Shown here piece after piece: positions 33,907-44,047 of a stretch of DNA of 64,000 nucleotides. The translations under genes were made by a program, and so were the position numbers. The notes beneath the pieces were generated by a model. The model searched no databases and was not told the DNA's origin. It saw nothing but the letters and a program-made list of their open reading frames with translations. Positions within the stretch are counted from its first letter, which is position 1. Every line of letters begins with the position of its first letter. The DNA comes from Musa acuminata AAA Group (taxonomy: Eukaryota; Streptophyta; Magnoliopsida; Zingiberales; Musaceae). The stretch covers positions 22,360,501 to 22,424,500 of the forward strand of contig NC_088355.1 in assembly GCF_036884655.1 (NCBI RefSeq). The letters run 5' to 3'.

Positions 33907-35292
33907 ATGATTGAACCAGTAGAAGAAGAGGTCATTGAACATCTAGAAGAGAGCCTTGAACATGAAGAAGAAGATATGGAAGAAGAGCCACAGCCGACCG
34001 ACATTACGGTACATGCACTAGCCGGCTACTCAAATCCGCAAACGATGAAAGTTGGAGGCCTTCTCAAACAACAGCCGATCACTGTTCTCATCGACACGGG
34101 TAGCACTAATAACTTCCTGAATAGTAAGGTTGCTGCTCGGATGGCACTGCATATTGAAGGTTGCAGCAAGTTCGATGTAAAGGTTGCCGACGGCAGAATC
34201 CTAAAGTGCGACCAAAGATGCCCGCAGGTGAAACTATTACTGCAAGACCAAGAAATTATCACCGATTTCTTCCTCCTACCAATTGATGACTATGAGGCAA
34301 TGCTTGGTATCAAATGGCTGACTACACTAGGTGATGTCTCTTGGAACTTTTCTAAATTAATTATGAAATTCTACTGTAAGGGCAAACAGATCATCCTACG
34401 CGGGAAGCGCGGAAGCAACGTTACCACTGTTTCGACACAACGAATGGAGAAAGTTTTACACAAGGTAAATGGTGCCTTTTTGATGCACCTCCAGCAGCAA
34501 CCAGAGGGGAAGAAAATAGAATTAGAAGATCAAAATCTTGCCCAATTGCTCACTGAATTTGCTGACATATTTGCTGAACCGCACGGTCTTCCTCCTTCTC
34601 GGCAACATGACCATCGAATTCCAATCCTTCCGGGCAAGCCACCAGCGAACACTCGACCATACCGATATCCTCACCTCCAGAAAGATGAAATTGAAAAGAT
34701 CGTAAAGGAGATGCTTGAAACAGGGGTGATTCGACCAAGTTGCAGCCCCTATTCCTCACCGGTGCTACTTGTACGCAAGAAGGACGGAACTTGGCGGATG
34801 TGCATTGACTACCGAGCTTTAAATGACATCACCGTCAAGGACAAATACCCAATACTAGTGGTGGATGAACTTCTTGATGAATTGAAAGGAGCTCGAGTCT
34901 TCACGAAGTTGGACCTCCGATCCGGTTACCACCAAATTCGGGTATGTGACGATGACATTCCAAAAACTGCATTTCGCACACATGATGGCCATTATGAATT
35001 CTTGGTAATGCCTTTTGGACTCACTAATGCTCCTTCAACGTTTCAAAGTCTCATGAATGATATATTTCGGAGCTTTCTTCGTAAATTTATGCTGGTATTT
35101 TTCGATGATATTCTCGTTTACAGCCCTTCTCTTGAGACTCACTTTCAGCATTTACGGATTGTTTTGACGATCCTTCGGGAGAATACTCTTTTTGTTAAGC
35201 AACCAAAGTGCAGCTTTCTCCAGCAAAAAGTAGAGTACCTTGGGCATATAATATCAGAAGAAGGAGTGGCGGTAGACCCAACAAAAATTTAG
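33907..35292 (+). pseudogene. pol: G2 protease and reverse transcriptase
   Basis: 461 residues open. An acidic stretch is followed by the retropepsin active site [14 protein letters not shown] (about 34085-34126) and the [18 protein letters not shown] flap region. RT starts near 34640 ([17 protein letters not shown]) and has [50 protein letters not shown] and the catalytic box FFDDILVYS (FFDD at 35098-35109), then [17 protein letters not shown] stop (TAG) at 35290 ends the frame inside the RT/RNase H joint. All RT motifs are present, so this is the reference copy for the deletions in G1 and G3. Confidence 0.93.
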
Positions 35293-36882
35293 GCAATGCA
35301 AGGCTGGCCGAAACCTACAAACGTGAAATTACTACGGGGGTTCCTTGGACTAACGGGCTACTACCGAAAATTTGTTAAGGACTATGGGAAGATCAGTGCA
35401 CCACTCACTTCTTTACTGAAAAAAGATGCTTTCCAATGGTCAGACAAAGCCTCTGCTGCCTTCGACAAACTTAAAGCAGCCATGACAACGACGCCGGTGC
35501 TTGCGCTACCAGATTTCAATCGACCCTTCATCATTGAGGCCGACGCATCTAGAGTCGGAATTGGAGCCGTTCTCATGCAAAATGGTCGACCACTCGCATA
35601 CACTAGCAAGGCATTATCTCCCTCCCATCGAAACATGTCAGTATATGATAAGGAGATGCTTGCCATTGTACACGCAGTAACGAGGTGGAGACCCTACCTG
35701 ATCGGCCGGCGATTTCAAATTAAAACTGACCATAAAAGCCTCAAGTACTTTTTGGAGCAAAAGATATCATCCCCTGAGCAGCAAAAATGGGTAACCAAAC
35801 TTCTTGGATTTGATTATGAAATTATTTACAAAAAGGGGAAAGAAAACGTTGTTGTAGATGCACTCTCACGACTACTTGAACAAGCTAAGGTTTTAGCCAT
35901 CTCCCTTCCTACCACCAGTCTCCTCGAGGACATTAGTGAAGAATGGAAAAAGGATCTAGAGATCAACAAGATCATAAAAAAATTGGAGGAGGATCCAAGT
36001 GCAATAGCCCGCTACACTTGGGATTCGAGGGATTTACGCTACAAAGGTCGCATTGTGCTTATACCTGACTCCCCTTGCATCGCAATCATCTTGCATGAAA
36101 TGCACTCTATACCTTCAACAGGGTACTCTGGATTCCTAAGAACCTACAAAAGAGTGAAGCAAAATTTTTATTGGAGAGGGATGAAAAAAATTATTACTGA
36201 ATATGTGGCACAATGTGATATATGTCAACAGAACAAGGGTGAAACTGTGGCAAATCCAGGGAAGCTACAACCACTACCCATACCAGACTCAGTGTGGACT
36301 GATATCTCCATGGACTTTATTGAAGGGCTGCCATCTTCCAAAGGTAAAAGCACGATTCTCGTGGTGGTTGATCGACTTACGAAATATGCTCATTTTTGTG
36401 CTGTGAGAAATCCCTACACTACTGCTAGTATTGCCCAGATTTTCATAGAAAATATTGTTAAACTGCATGGGATGCCAAGGTCCATCGTAAGTGATCGTGA
36501 CAGGATCTTCACTAGTAAATTTTGGACTGAGTTATTTCAGTTACAAGGCACCAAAATCAAGATGAGCATAGCATATAATCCATAAACTGACGGCCAAACA
36601 GAGGTGGTAAATAGGTGCTTAGAGACGTACCTCCGGTGTTTCGCTAGCGACCGACCAAAAGAGTGGGCGAAATGGCTTCCCTGGGCCGAATGGTGGTATA
36701 ATACTACATATCATTCATCTACAAAATGTGCCCCTTATAAAGCATTGTATGGTTGACCGACACCTGTGATTCCAAAGTATGTAATTGGCTCAGCCAAGGT
36801 AGATCAGGTTGACCAAGAATTGATTGATAGGGATAAACTCTTACAATTGTTAAAAGATAATCTCTCTACCGCTTAAGCTAGA
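35293..36882 (+). pseudogene. pol: G2 RNase H and integrase core
   Basis: Frame 35296-36585: RT connection (LRGFLGLTGYYRKFVKDYG), RNase H (FIIEADASRVGIGAVLMQ, SVYDKEMLAIVHAV, IKTDHKSLKYFL) and the integrase zinc finger (HEMHSIPSTGYSGF ... CDICQQNKG). In the finger the second His of the usual GHSG is Tyr. The integrase core has DISMDFIEGLP and IVSDRDRIFTSKFW. The frame stops at 36583 (Gln to TAA) just before [10 protein letters not shown], which holds the catalytic Glu. Two more stops lie at 36754 (TGA) and 36874 (TAA). Confidence 0.92.
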
Positions 36883-37353
36883 ATGAAGCAGCAAGCTGAC
36901 ACACGACGAAGTGAAAGAGAATTTTCAGTGGGAGATTGGGTTTATCTTCGCCTACAACCATACAAACAACTCTCTATCAACACTCGAGCCTCCATGAAGC
37001 TATCCCCACGTTTTTATGGGCCCTATCAGATCACAGAGCGTATTGGAGCCGTGGCATACAGACTTAAATTACCTGAGGATGCCAAAATTCACCCTATCTT
37101 CCACGTATCATGCCTAAAGCCCAAGTTGGGAGAACACGAGTCACCCTAGATCCAACTGCCCAACACAACTGAGGATGGAGTTATTCAAGCCCAACCATAG
37201 GCCATCCTCGATCGCAGGATCGTGATGCGTCGCCGACATCCCTCTACTGAAGTACTAGTGCACTGGAATAATCTACCACTTGAAGACGCCACATGGGAAC
37301 CATATGAGGAGCTGAAGACCCGGTTCCCTGAGTTCATGGAATCTCAGCCTTGA
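36883..37353 (+). pseudogene. pol: G2 integrase C-terminus and chromodomain
   Basis: Frame 36883-37149 reads EFSVGDWVYLRLQPYKQLS and FYGPYQITERIGAVAYRLKL, the GPY/F module, then HPIFHVSCLKPKLG. After TAG at 37147 and TAG at 37197 the same phase gives ILDRRIVMRRRHPSTEVLVH and WNNLPLEDATWEPYEEL, a classic chromodomain, and stops at 37351. Chromodomains direct chromovirus insertion to heterochromatin. This domain places the family among chromoviruses. Confidence 0.9.
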
Positions 37354-37368
37354 GGACAAGGCTGATTT

Positions 37369-37382
37369 GAAGAGGGCGGGTC
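37369..37382 (+). promoter_or_regulatory. G2 polypurine tract
   Basis: GAAGAGGGCGGGTC immediately upstream of the 3' LTR start at 37383. It primes plus-strand synthesis in LTR elements. G1 has GAAGAGGGCAGGTT at the same place. Confidence 0.8.
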
Positions 37383-37811
37383 TGTTAGGACTCTAGCTAA
37401 GAGAGTTCTAATTGAGAGGGACATTCAGTTAGGACTCTAGCTAGGAGAGTCCTAATTGAGAGGGACACTCTGTTAGGACTCTAACTAGAAGAGTCTTAAA
37501 TGAGAGAGACATTATGTTAGGAGGTTTTTTCTTAGAGAAGAATTAGGAGTTGTAAGGGAATAGAAGTCTTGAGTATGAGTCATATTAGGAGTTGGTTAGA
37601 AGTAAGAGTCTTAAGTAAGAGTCCTATTAGGAGTTAGGGTTTAGAAGCCCTATAAATAGCCATGTATTCCTTCTCTTTTGTTAAGCAATAGATCAATCTT
37701 TTCTGCAGCCTTTGAGTAGCAACTTGGAGGGAGGAACCCCTATAGAGTTCCAAGGAGGCCGATCCCCTAAAGAGATCAACCCCAAGTTTAGAATCTGCAA
37801 GGGTTCTAACA
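37383..37811 (+). repeat. G2 3' LTR (429 bp)
   Basis: Same length as the 5' LTR, with the three-module start and TATAAATA at 37651-37658. Ends GGGTTCTAACA against ACGCA. Confidence 0.93.
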
Positions 37812-37994
37812 ACGCACCGGAGCAAGTTGCAGTAAATGTCTTAGGAAATATCATAGTTAGCACAATGATTAAGTTAGAAATGGGAGGTGATCCCATTAAC
37901 TTAATCTTGGGGCAATTGGGCCCTTGAAAAACCCAATTTGGGCCGAATGGATCAACTCATTCGAACCCTGATTTCTGCCAGGCCGTTGAACTGC
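37812..37994 (+). repeat. P1 3' LTR, second segment
   Basis: Resumes at ACGCACCGGAGC after G2 and matches P1 5' LTR bases up to about 26310 (GTTGAACTGCC / GTTGAACCGCC). It breaks where M3 begins. The rest of this LTR is missing except the last 111 bp at 61066-61176. Confidence 0.85.
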
Positions 37995-39743
37995 CATTTT
38001 AGGATCGAGAGCACTAAGAGGGGGAGCATAATTAGTGTAGTGGAAAACTTTCTGCGATTAAAACCGAAAGCTGCGTTCGTTTGATAAAAATGATTTAGAT
38101 GTAAAAGCTGATTCTAAGATTACTTTAACATAAGATTAAGCGAGATGACGTTAAAGTAAATCTACGAAGGTAGTTTACAGTTTATGATGAAAATCAGAAT
38201 GCAAGCGCAAACTGAAATACGACGTTCATACGATAAAACCGGTTTACGTCTAAATGCCAATTTTGAAGATACTGAACTTTGAGATATATTTTATAAATGC
38301 GCAGAAGGCAGTTTGCAGTTATGATTGAAATCAAAACGTAAACGTAAACTGAAATGTAATGATAGTATGAAAAAGTCGATTTACGTCTAAACGTATATTC
38401 GGAAAGCTCTGAACTTAGAAACTCGTTCGTAAAAGCACAGAAGGCAGTAGCTATTTAGGAGGTTTGCAGTAAAGATAAAATGCTCAAAGTAAATGCAAAC
38501 TGAGATTTAGAGTGGTTCGGTCAATCTTGACCTACTCCACTTTTGGCTTCCTCCACCGACGTCAACTAGAGGCCTTCCTTCAATAAGCGAAGGCCAACCA
38601 CCCTTTTACAATTTCACTCCTTTTGACGGGCTTAGGAGACAACCCTTACACAAATTTCTCTCCTCTCTTTACAAATCAAGACTTTGTAGAACAGAGGTAG
38701 GAGAACTTTTGGCCTTTACAACAATTTTGAGCTCTAAGATTCACAGAAAGAGATCAAGATTTCGAGTGTAAGTTACTTCCTTTCAGTGCTGAATGGGTGG
38801 GGTATTTATTGGCCCCAACCCAGTTCAAATTTGGAGCTCAAAACTATCAATTCCCAGAATTTCGGGATCAGGCTGTTGCACCTCCTGACTAGGGCGGTTG
38901 CACCGCCTGGCAGAGCTCGAAGACTGAGCCTCTGGGCAGTGCCACCTCTATCAGGGGCGGTTGCACCTCTCTACCAGAGCTCGAAGACCGAGCTCAGGCA
39001 GTTGCACCTCCTGACTAGGGCGGTTGCACCGCCTGCCAGAGCTCGAAGATCGAGCTCAGGCGGTGCTACCTCCTATCAGGGGAGGTTGCACCGCCCAGTC
39101 TCGCTCGGAGACTAAGCCCAGGCGGTGCTACCTCCTGGCTAGGGTGGTTGCACCGCCTAGTCTCCCTGGGAGACTTAGCCCAGGCGGTGCTACCTCCTGG
39201 CTTGGGCGGTTGCACCTCCCACAGCAATAAGGGTCCGAATGGGTAGATCCATTCGGCCCAATTTGGGTTTTTCAGGGGCCCAATTGCCCCAATATTAAGT
39301 TAATGGAATCAACTCCCATTTCCAACTTAATCAATGTGCTAACTATGATTATTCCTTAAACATTTACTATAGCTTGCTCCGGTGCGTCAATCGCTTCTTC
39401 CGGCGAGCTTCCAGCGAACTTCCGTCGATCATCCGATGAACCCTCGGTGATGCTCCTACAGACTTCCGGCAAACTCCTGGACTTGCGACGATACACTTGG
39501 CGAGTTCTGACGAGCTTCTTTGGCAAGCTTATGGACTTCTCGGATTTGTTCCCGCAGAACCTCCGACGACTGTCCAAACTTCCGTCGAGCTCTCGAACTC
39601 CCAACGTGATCATTGTCATGACTCCGACGCAACTCCTACTGCATGTCTAACTTTCATCGTAGTTAATCCTGCACACATATCTCAACACATAGATTAGATA
39701 ACAAATGACAATTGACTTCATCATCAAAATCCGAGATTCAACA
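37995..39743 (-). repeat. M3 3' LTR (about 1750 bp)
   Basis: Begins with a worn edge, with only five G in the usual G tract, and has no clear 18-bp array. The TATA word is damaged (TATTTATT at 38803-38810). GC dyad units lie at about 38870-39220. Ends GAGATTCAACA at 39743 followed by the PPT complement. Confidence 0.85.
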
Positions 39744-40860
39744 ATCTCCCCCTTTTTTATGATGACAATCAATTGATAATGGAGTTAACCTTAACTCCCC
39801 CTATCTATATGCCATACTTGAGATAGGTCATTCTTGAATTCAAAACTTTAAGAATTCAAGAGACATAAGTTAAAATCATTTGAACTTATCAATATTCCCA
39901 TCATGATTCCTATCATGATGTATCTCTATGAAGATGATGTCAAGGCTTGACATTCATTTTCAAATTTTACAAGTTTGAATGATGGTAATAGTAACAATTC
40001 ATCATATTGTAAGATATAAGCATGTAAAACTGTGAAGTATGATTTTGATATCATTACATGATGTACACATTTCAAGTACACATTTCAAATATTTTAGCAA
40101 GTATTGCATTTCATCACACGGTAAGATATCAACTCGTAAAATTACGATGCAAGTTTTTGTTTGATATCTTAACACGATACAAGGCATAATGCAAATCATA
40201 GCATTTATTCATATATCTCTTGGTGATGCAAGCATGGCATAATTATAGCATCAGTGTTTATAGCATCAATTCATATATTTCTCCCCCTTTATCATCAACA
40301 AAAAACATGGTAGTTGTGATATCAGGAGAACAATTACAAGTAAATTTTGAGTATAAGTGCGATGATTGTTTCATGCCTTTAATTGATTCATGTTATTTCC
40401 AATAGTAAATGATAGGAAATTAAGCATATAAAGGAAAGCATGATTCGTAGATTGCTTTGAATACTTCTTCCTTTGTTATAATCTTTTTGCATGAAGGAGG
40501 AAAGCCATTTGTGATACCAGCGATTTGTGAGTTTACTTTGAGTCAAGATATGTGTGTGAAATAGCTTTTTGCAAGTAAAAATACTATCATCCATGGAATT
40601 CATAAGCAGGAATCATTTCATCAAATCCATTTCAGAAAAATATTTTTCATAAGAGTGTACGAGAAAATCCAATTTTTCGCATTCCAATTGTTCAGCGAAT
40701 CCGAAAATGAAATGAATTCGGACAAGATTATGCTACATATTTTCAAATACAATCAAAACACATAATTTCCAACATGTTATTTAGGCATGTAATGACAGTC
40801 AAGTGATTTGATTATTCAATAAAGTCCGAAAAATAATTTTAACTAGTTTATGTATTCGGA
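39744..40860 (-). other. M3 3' non-coding tract
   Basis: PPT complement ATCTCCCCCTTTTTT at 39744-39758, perfect palindrome GGAGTTAACCTTAACTCC at 39781-39798, and a PPT-like word CTCCCCCTTTATCATC near 40282. Arms 39709-39729 and 39755-39775 pair around the LTR junction. It matches M1 5607-6441 in order. No credible gene. Confidence 0.78.
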
Positions 40861-40952
40861 CACATCAACATTCCTAATTCTCTTCTTATGAAATCAAATT
40901 GTTCTTCTCTTAGAGGTTTTGTAAAAATATCGGCTAGTTTAGTATCATGGCA
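40861..40952 (-). pseudogene. pol: M3 stub of pol 3' end
   Basis: About 90 bp match the last codons of Sirevirus pol (compare M1 6442-6535): on minus they encode the DIFTKPL ... EEQFDFIRRELGM region with small changes. The similarity stops at about 40952 with an internal loss of nine or ten bases. It marks where the rest of pol was removed. Confidence 0.75.
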
Positions 40953-41216
40953 ATGTCATGACTTATCAACTACATTGGTGTATCACTTTCTCAAATTATA
41001 TTTATCATGGAAATCAAGGCACAAGGTTTTCAAAACATTTAGTTTCAATGTAAAATCCGAGATAAACAATGAGAGATGTTTGTAACTCTGCATATGCTCA
41101 CAAGAAAAATATAACAGGTAACCATATCCCATATCAAGGATCAAGGCAAAGCTCATCATGGTGAGTAATATAAGGAGTTTCCAGCAACAACAGATGATTA
41201 TGTTCATACAAGCTCA

Positions 41217-42313
41217 TTCATGAGGTGGAAAATTAAAGTGCCTAAACAAGGAGTCAAATTGACGTTGAATTTGCTACAGTTCAGATAGGATCTGATCTTG
41301 TTGTTGTTCAAGCCGTTTTTGTCTTTATTCGAATCGGTCCATCCGAATCCCAATATCTTCGACTGATGATGTATGAGTTTGCTCAAATGGATGTGTTTCC
41401 TCAAAGGGATAGATCGGAGGAGATTGGGACTGGTGTTTTCGGTTCTGGTTTAGGTTGAGGGGGATCAGTTCTTCTTGGCATTCTAACCCAGTTACCGTTT
41501 CTATAAAAACATCTTAATCGGTGAAGTAGATTTTTATTTATTATGCTAAATCTGTCTACTTTTATTACTTCTTCTTCCAGTGGTATTAGAATATCGTAGG
41601 CTTTCATTATTCTAGTGATTATACCACCATATGGGAGCATCATGTCTTTCTTAGATAGTTCTAATATGTTTTGTTGGATAAGATAACCAAGACAGATGCT
41701 ATGTCCTTTCATGATCAAATACATAGTTCCTAATTCTAATTGGCTTACTTCATCATGATGGTATTATTTAGGGAGAATGATGCTAGTTAGGATATGATGA
41801 AGTACCTTAGTGTTTAGAGGCAGTAGATGTTCACAACTTTTAGGAACAAATGCTAAGTTGGGATTGGCAAAAATTTGTTCCTAAGGCTTCAACATATGTT
41901 GTTCCAACAGTTTCATCATCCCATGATCCTCTAAAGTAAAGTCCTCTACTTTTCATGGGAATGCCTATCATGTCGCAAATGAATCTATCCGTAATTGAGA
42001 TGTGTTGTCCTAAAAGATAGGTGGACATTCTTTCTTCTTCATCTATTTATATGTTGTTGTAAAACAATCTAACAAGTCTTGGATAGATGGGTTCGTTAAT
42101 TTACAAAATTGGAAGTAGATCTAAGTTTGTAAACCATTGGATTGTCTCTATGTCTCTTAGTTCATTTAAATCTGCGTATTTTCCCTTATTGACACTCCTA
42201 AGTTCGAAAGAGGAAAATTTTTCAGCATGGTATTTTGAATCGAAAAGGGTGAGATCAAAATCGTCTACTAATCTTCTCTTTACTTTATCCCTTGAGGATC
42301 TTCTAGATCCCAT
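41217..42313 (-). pseudogene. Captured plant gene fragment, resembles 'putative plant transposon protein' domain
   Basis: ATG at 42313 gives MGSRRSSRDKVKRRLVDDFD. The same phase continues through IYPRLVRLFYNNI, a stop near 42042, LLGQHISITDRFICDMIGIP and SRGLYFRGSWDDETVG. After a frameshift near 41880 it reads NLAFVPKSCEHLLPL, then LELGTMYLIMKGHSICLGY, MMLPYGGIITRIMKAYDI, a Pro-rich patch (DPPQPKPEPKTPVP) and finally a Gln/Leu-rich coiled coil (RLEQQQDQILSEL) that ends at TGA near 41217. Two stops in the coiled coil look like Gln codons changed to TAA and TAG. The YPRLVRLFY and LGIP-like pattern recalls a plant domain often found in transposon-rich loci. That family match is from memory. It is not a Sirevirus protein. 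Confidence 0.6.
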
Positions 42314-43170
42314 AACTACTGCTGTTTAGAAGAATAGTGATTAGCAAGAGTAAATGAATAAAAAAAAACAAAGTTTAAGGGCTTCTTAGAGAGTACCTTA
42401 GTGAAATCTTCAAGAGAGGGAAGGATTGTTGATGTTTTGCTTCGAAATGAGGGGTATTTGGGATGCTAAGAGGGGAGAAATGGGGATGAGGAGGCTTGGA
42501 AGAGTAGAGGAGGGAAGGGAGTGAGTTGGGGTCAGTTTCACCGTCAGCTCTATCTTGGGTTAAAAAGGGCAGAGTTACGGGCGGTTGCACCTCTAGTTGG
42601 AGCGGTGCAAACGCTTGCAACACGTGACAGCTGGATGTGCTACCTCCAGCTGGAGCGGTGCCATCGCCTGCAGGCGGTGAGCACTTGTTCTGATTAGTGT
42701 GATCTGATCTGAGAGTTTTTTTTTTTCTTGAGAAGAATTTTCATTCAGAGCAATCAACTTTACTTACGAAATTACGTAAGAGTTTTCATTTTAAGGCAAG
42801 GACTTTTGCACGATCATGATAGATCTTTTAACGTGCATACTCTCAATGTCGTACACATGTTTGTGATAGTTTGTTCAAGTTGGTAAGCCTTGCAAGTTCA
42901 TGACAGATTTAGTCACTTCATGATATAGAGTTGGATTCGAAGGTTATGAACGGATGAAATTGATGGGTTCGAAAATCCAGAGGATATGTCAATTTGGGAA
43001 TCATACGTTTCTAAGTCAAATAAGGTTGTATCTAAATCGCATTTGTGATTTTATAATCTCCATCTGTTATTTAGGCTAGAGAGCATTGCGAGTTCCTTTT
43101 TGGATCTTGAATATCGAGAATCAAGGAGCAGAATATTATCTCTTGCTCCAGCCTAAAATTTTTATGTTTT
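42314..43170 (-). other. Leader region of the captured gene, with possible intron and GC palindromes
   Basis: Upstream (on minus) of the ATG at 42313. A possible 75-bp intron spans 42396-42322: donor AAG|GTACTCTC, pyrimidine-rich end, acceptor TTCTAAACAG|CAG, eight bases before the ATG. Further upstream (42575-42690) lie perfect 12-bp palindromes CGCCTGCAGGCG and CTCCAGCTGGAG and the words GGTGCAACCGCC and GGTGGCACCGC-like units that also build the Sirevirus LTR dyad array. Bases 42700-43080 are plain AT-rich sequence. Near 43080-43160 a short stretch again resembles the Sirevirus gag/PR border (GGAGCAAGAGATAATATTC). Confidence 0.5.
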
Positions 43171-43502
43171 TAATATTTTTACAGGAAGGGATGATTTTTA
43201 GGTACCCATTTGCTTTTGGGTGCCTTACAAATAGATCTACATTGTCTAATTTAGGAACCCAAATCAATTTGTTTGGACTAATTTTCTTGAATGGACAATA
43301 ATGCGTCTTGTGTCCAAATTTGCAACAAAAGTTTCACTTGTTTTGGTGTCGAACATGTAAGATGGTGCCTTTTATGAAGGTGGTTGGATTCTGGTGAGAA
43401 CTTCTCACAAATCCAATTCCACTTCTTTTGGGAACGTGACCCTTGTTTGCAAGGATCATGTTCAATGACTTGCTACCAACCTCGAATTCTTCAAGGTGTC
43501 AT
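43171..43502 (-). pseudogene. gag: M3 gag, C-terminal part
   Basis: On minus it matches the end of Sirevirus gag: SLNMILANKGHV-like segment, RSGIGFVRSSHQNPTTFIKG, the second knuckle region (one Cys lost: the plus strand reads GTTTCACTTG), HKTHYCPFKKISPNKLIWV and KSKWVPKNHPFL. It is followed by TAA at about 43184-43186, the position of TAG in M1 and P2. A deletion has removed part of the KGTMINSM segment. G3 cut gag at 43503; the N-terminal part resumes at 58572. Confidence 0.82.
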
Positions 43503-44047
43503 TGTTAGAACCCTTATAGATTCCAAACTTGGGGTTGATCTCTTCCGGGGATCGACCTCCTTAGAACTCTATAGGGGTTCCTCCTTCCAAGTTGCTGCTC
43601 AAAGGCAGGTGTTAGAACCCTTATAGATTCTAAACTTGGGGTTGATCTCTTTAGGGGATCGGCCTCCTTGGAACTCTATAGGGGTTCCTCCCTCGAAGTT
43701 GCTGCTCAAAGGCTGCAGAAAAGATTCATCTATTGTTTATGAAAAGAGAAGGAATACATGGCTATTTATAGGGCTTCTAAACCCTAACTCCTAATAGGAC
43801 TCCTACTTAAGACTCTTACTTCTAACCAACTCATAGTAGGACTCATAGTCAAGACTCCTAATCCCTTAAAACTCATAATTCTTCTCTAAGAAAACACCTC
43901 CTACTTGAATGCCCCTCTCAATTAGGACTCTCCTAGCTAGAGTCCTAACAGAATGTCCCTCTCATTTAGGACTCTCCTAGCTAGAGTCCTAACAGTTTTA
44001 CATGAATGTCCCTCTCAATTAGGACTCTCCAAGCTAGAGTCCTAACA
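43503..44047 (-). repeat. G3 3' LTR with a partial duplicated end
   Basis: The regular LTR is 43610-44047, 438 bp, the same length as the 5' LTR; TATA word at 43763-43770. Outside it, 43503-43609 repeats the terminal 103 bp of the LTR, and the joint (AAAGGCAGGTGTTAG) contains AGG, the bases that separate LTR and PBS on the other side. So the element ends in one LTR plus a piece of a second. Confidence 0.85.

Larger units (their letters stand above)
32004..37811 (+). mobile_element. G2: complete-structure Reina-like chromovirus
   Basis: 5808 bp flanked by ACGCA (31999-32003, 37812-37816). LTRs of 429 bp each (32004-32432, 37383-37811), PBS, leader, gag, PR, RT, RNase H, INT and chromodomain in one phase, PPT at 37369-37382. 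The LTR pair differs at about 16 positions by eye (near 4 percent). Around ten stop codons break the frame. It keeps the RT core and full integrase that G1 and G3 have lost, so a G2-like element is the natural source of enzymes for them. Confidence 0.93.

Noticed and set aside
43503..43609. A separate solo chromovirus LTR fragment next to G3
   Set aside because: The G3 target duplication lies outside this piece and the joint contains PBS-side bases, so it belongs to G3.
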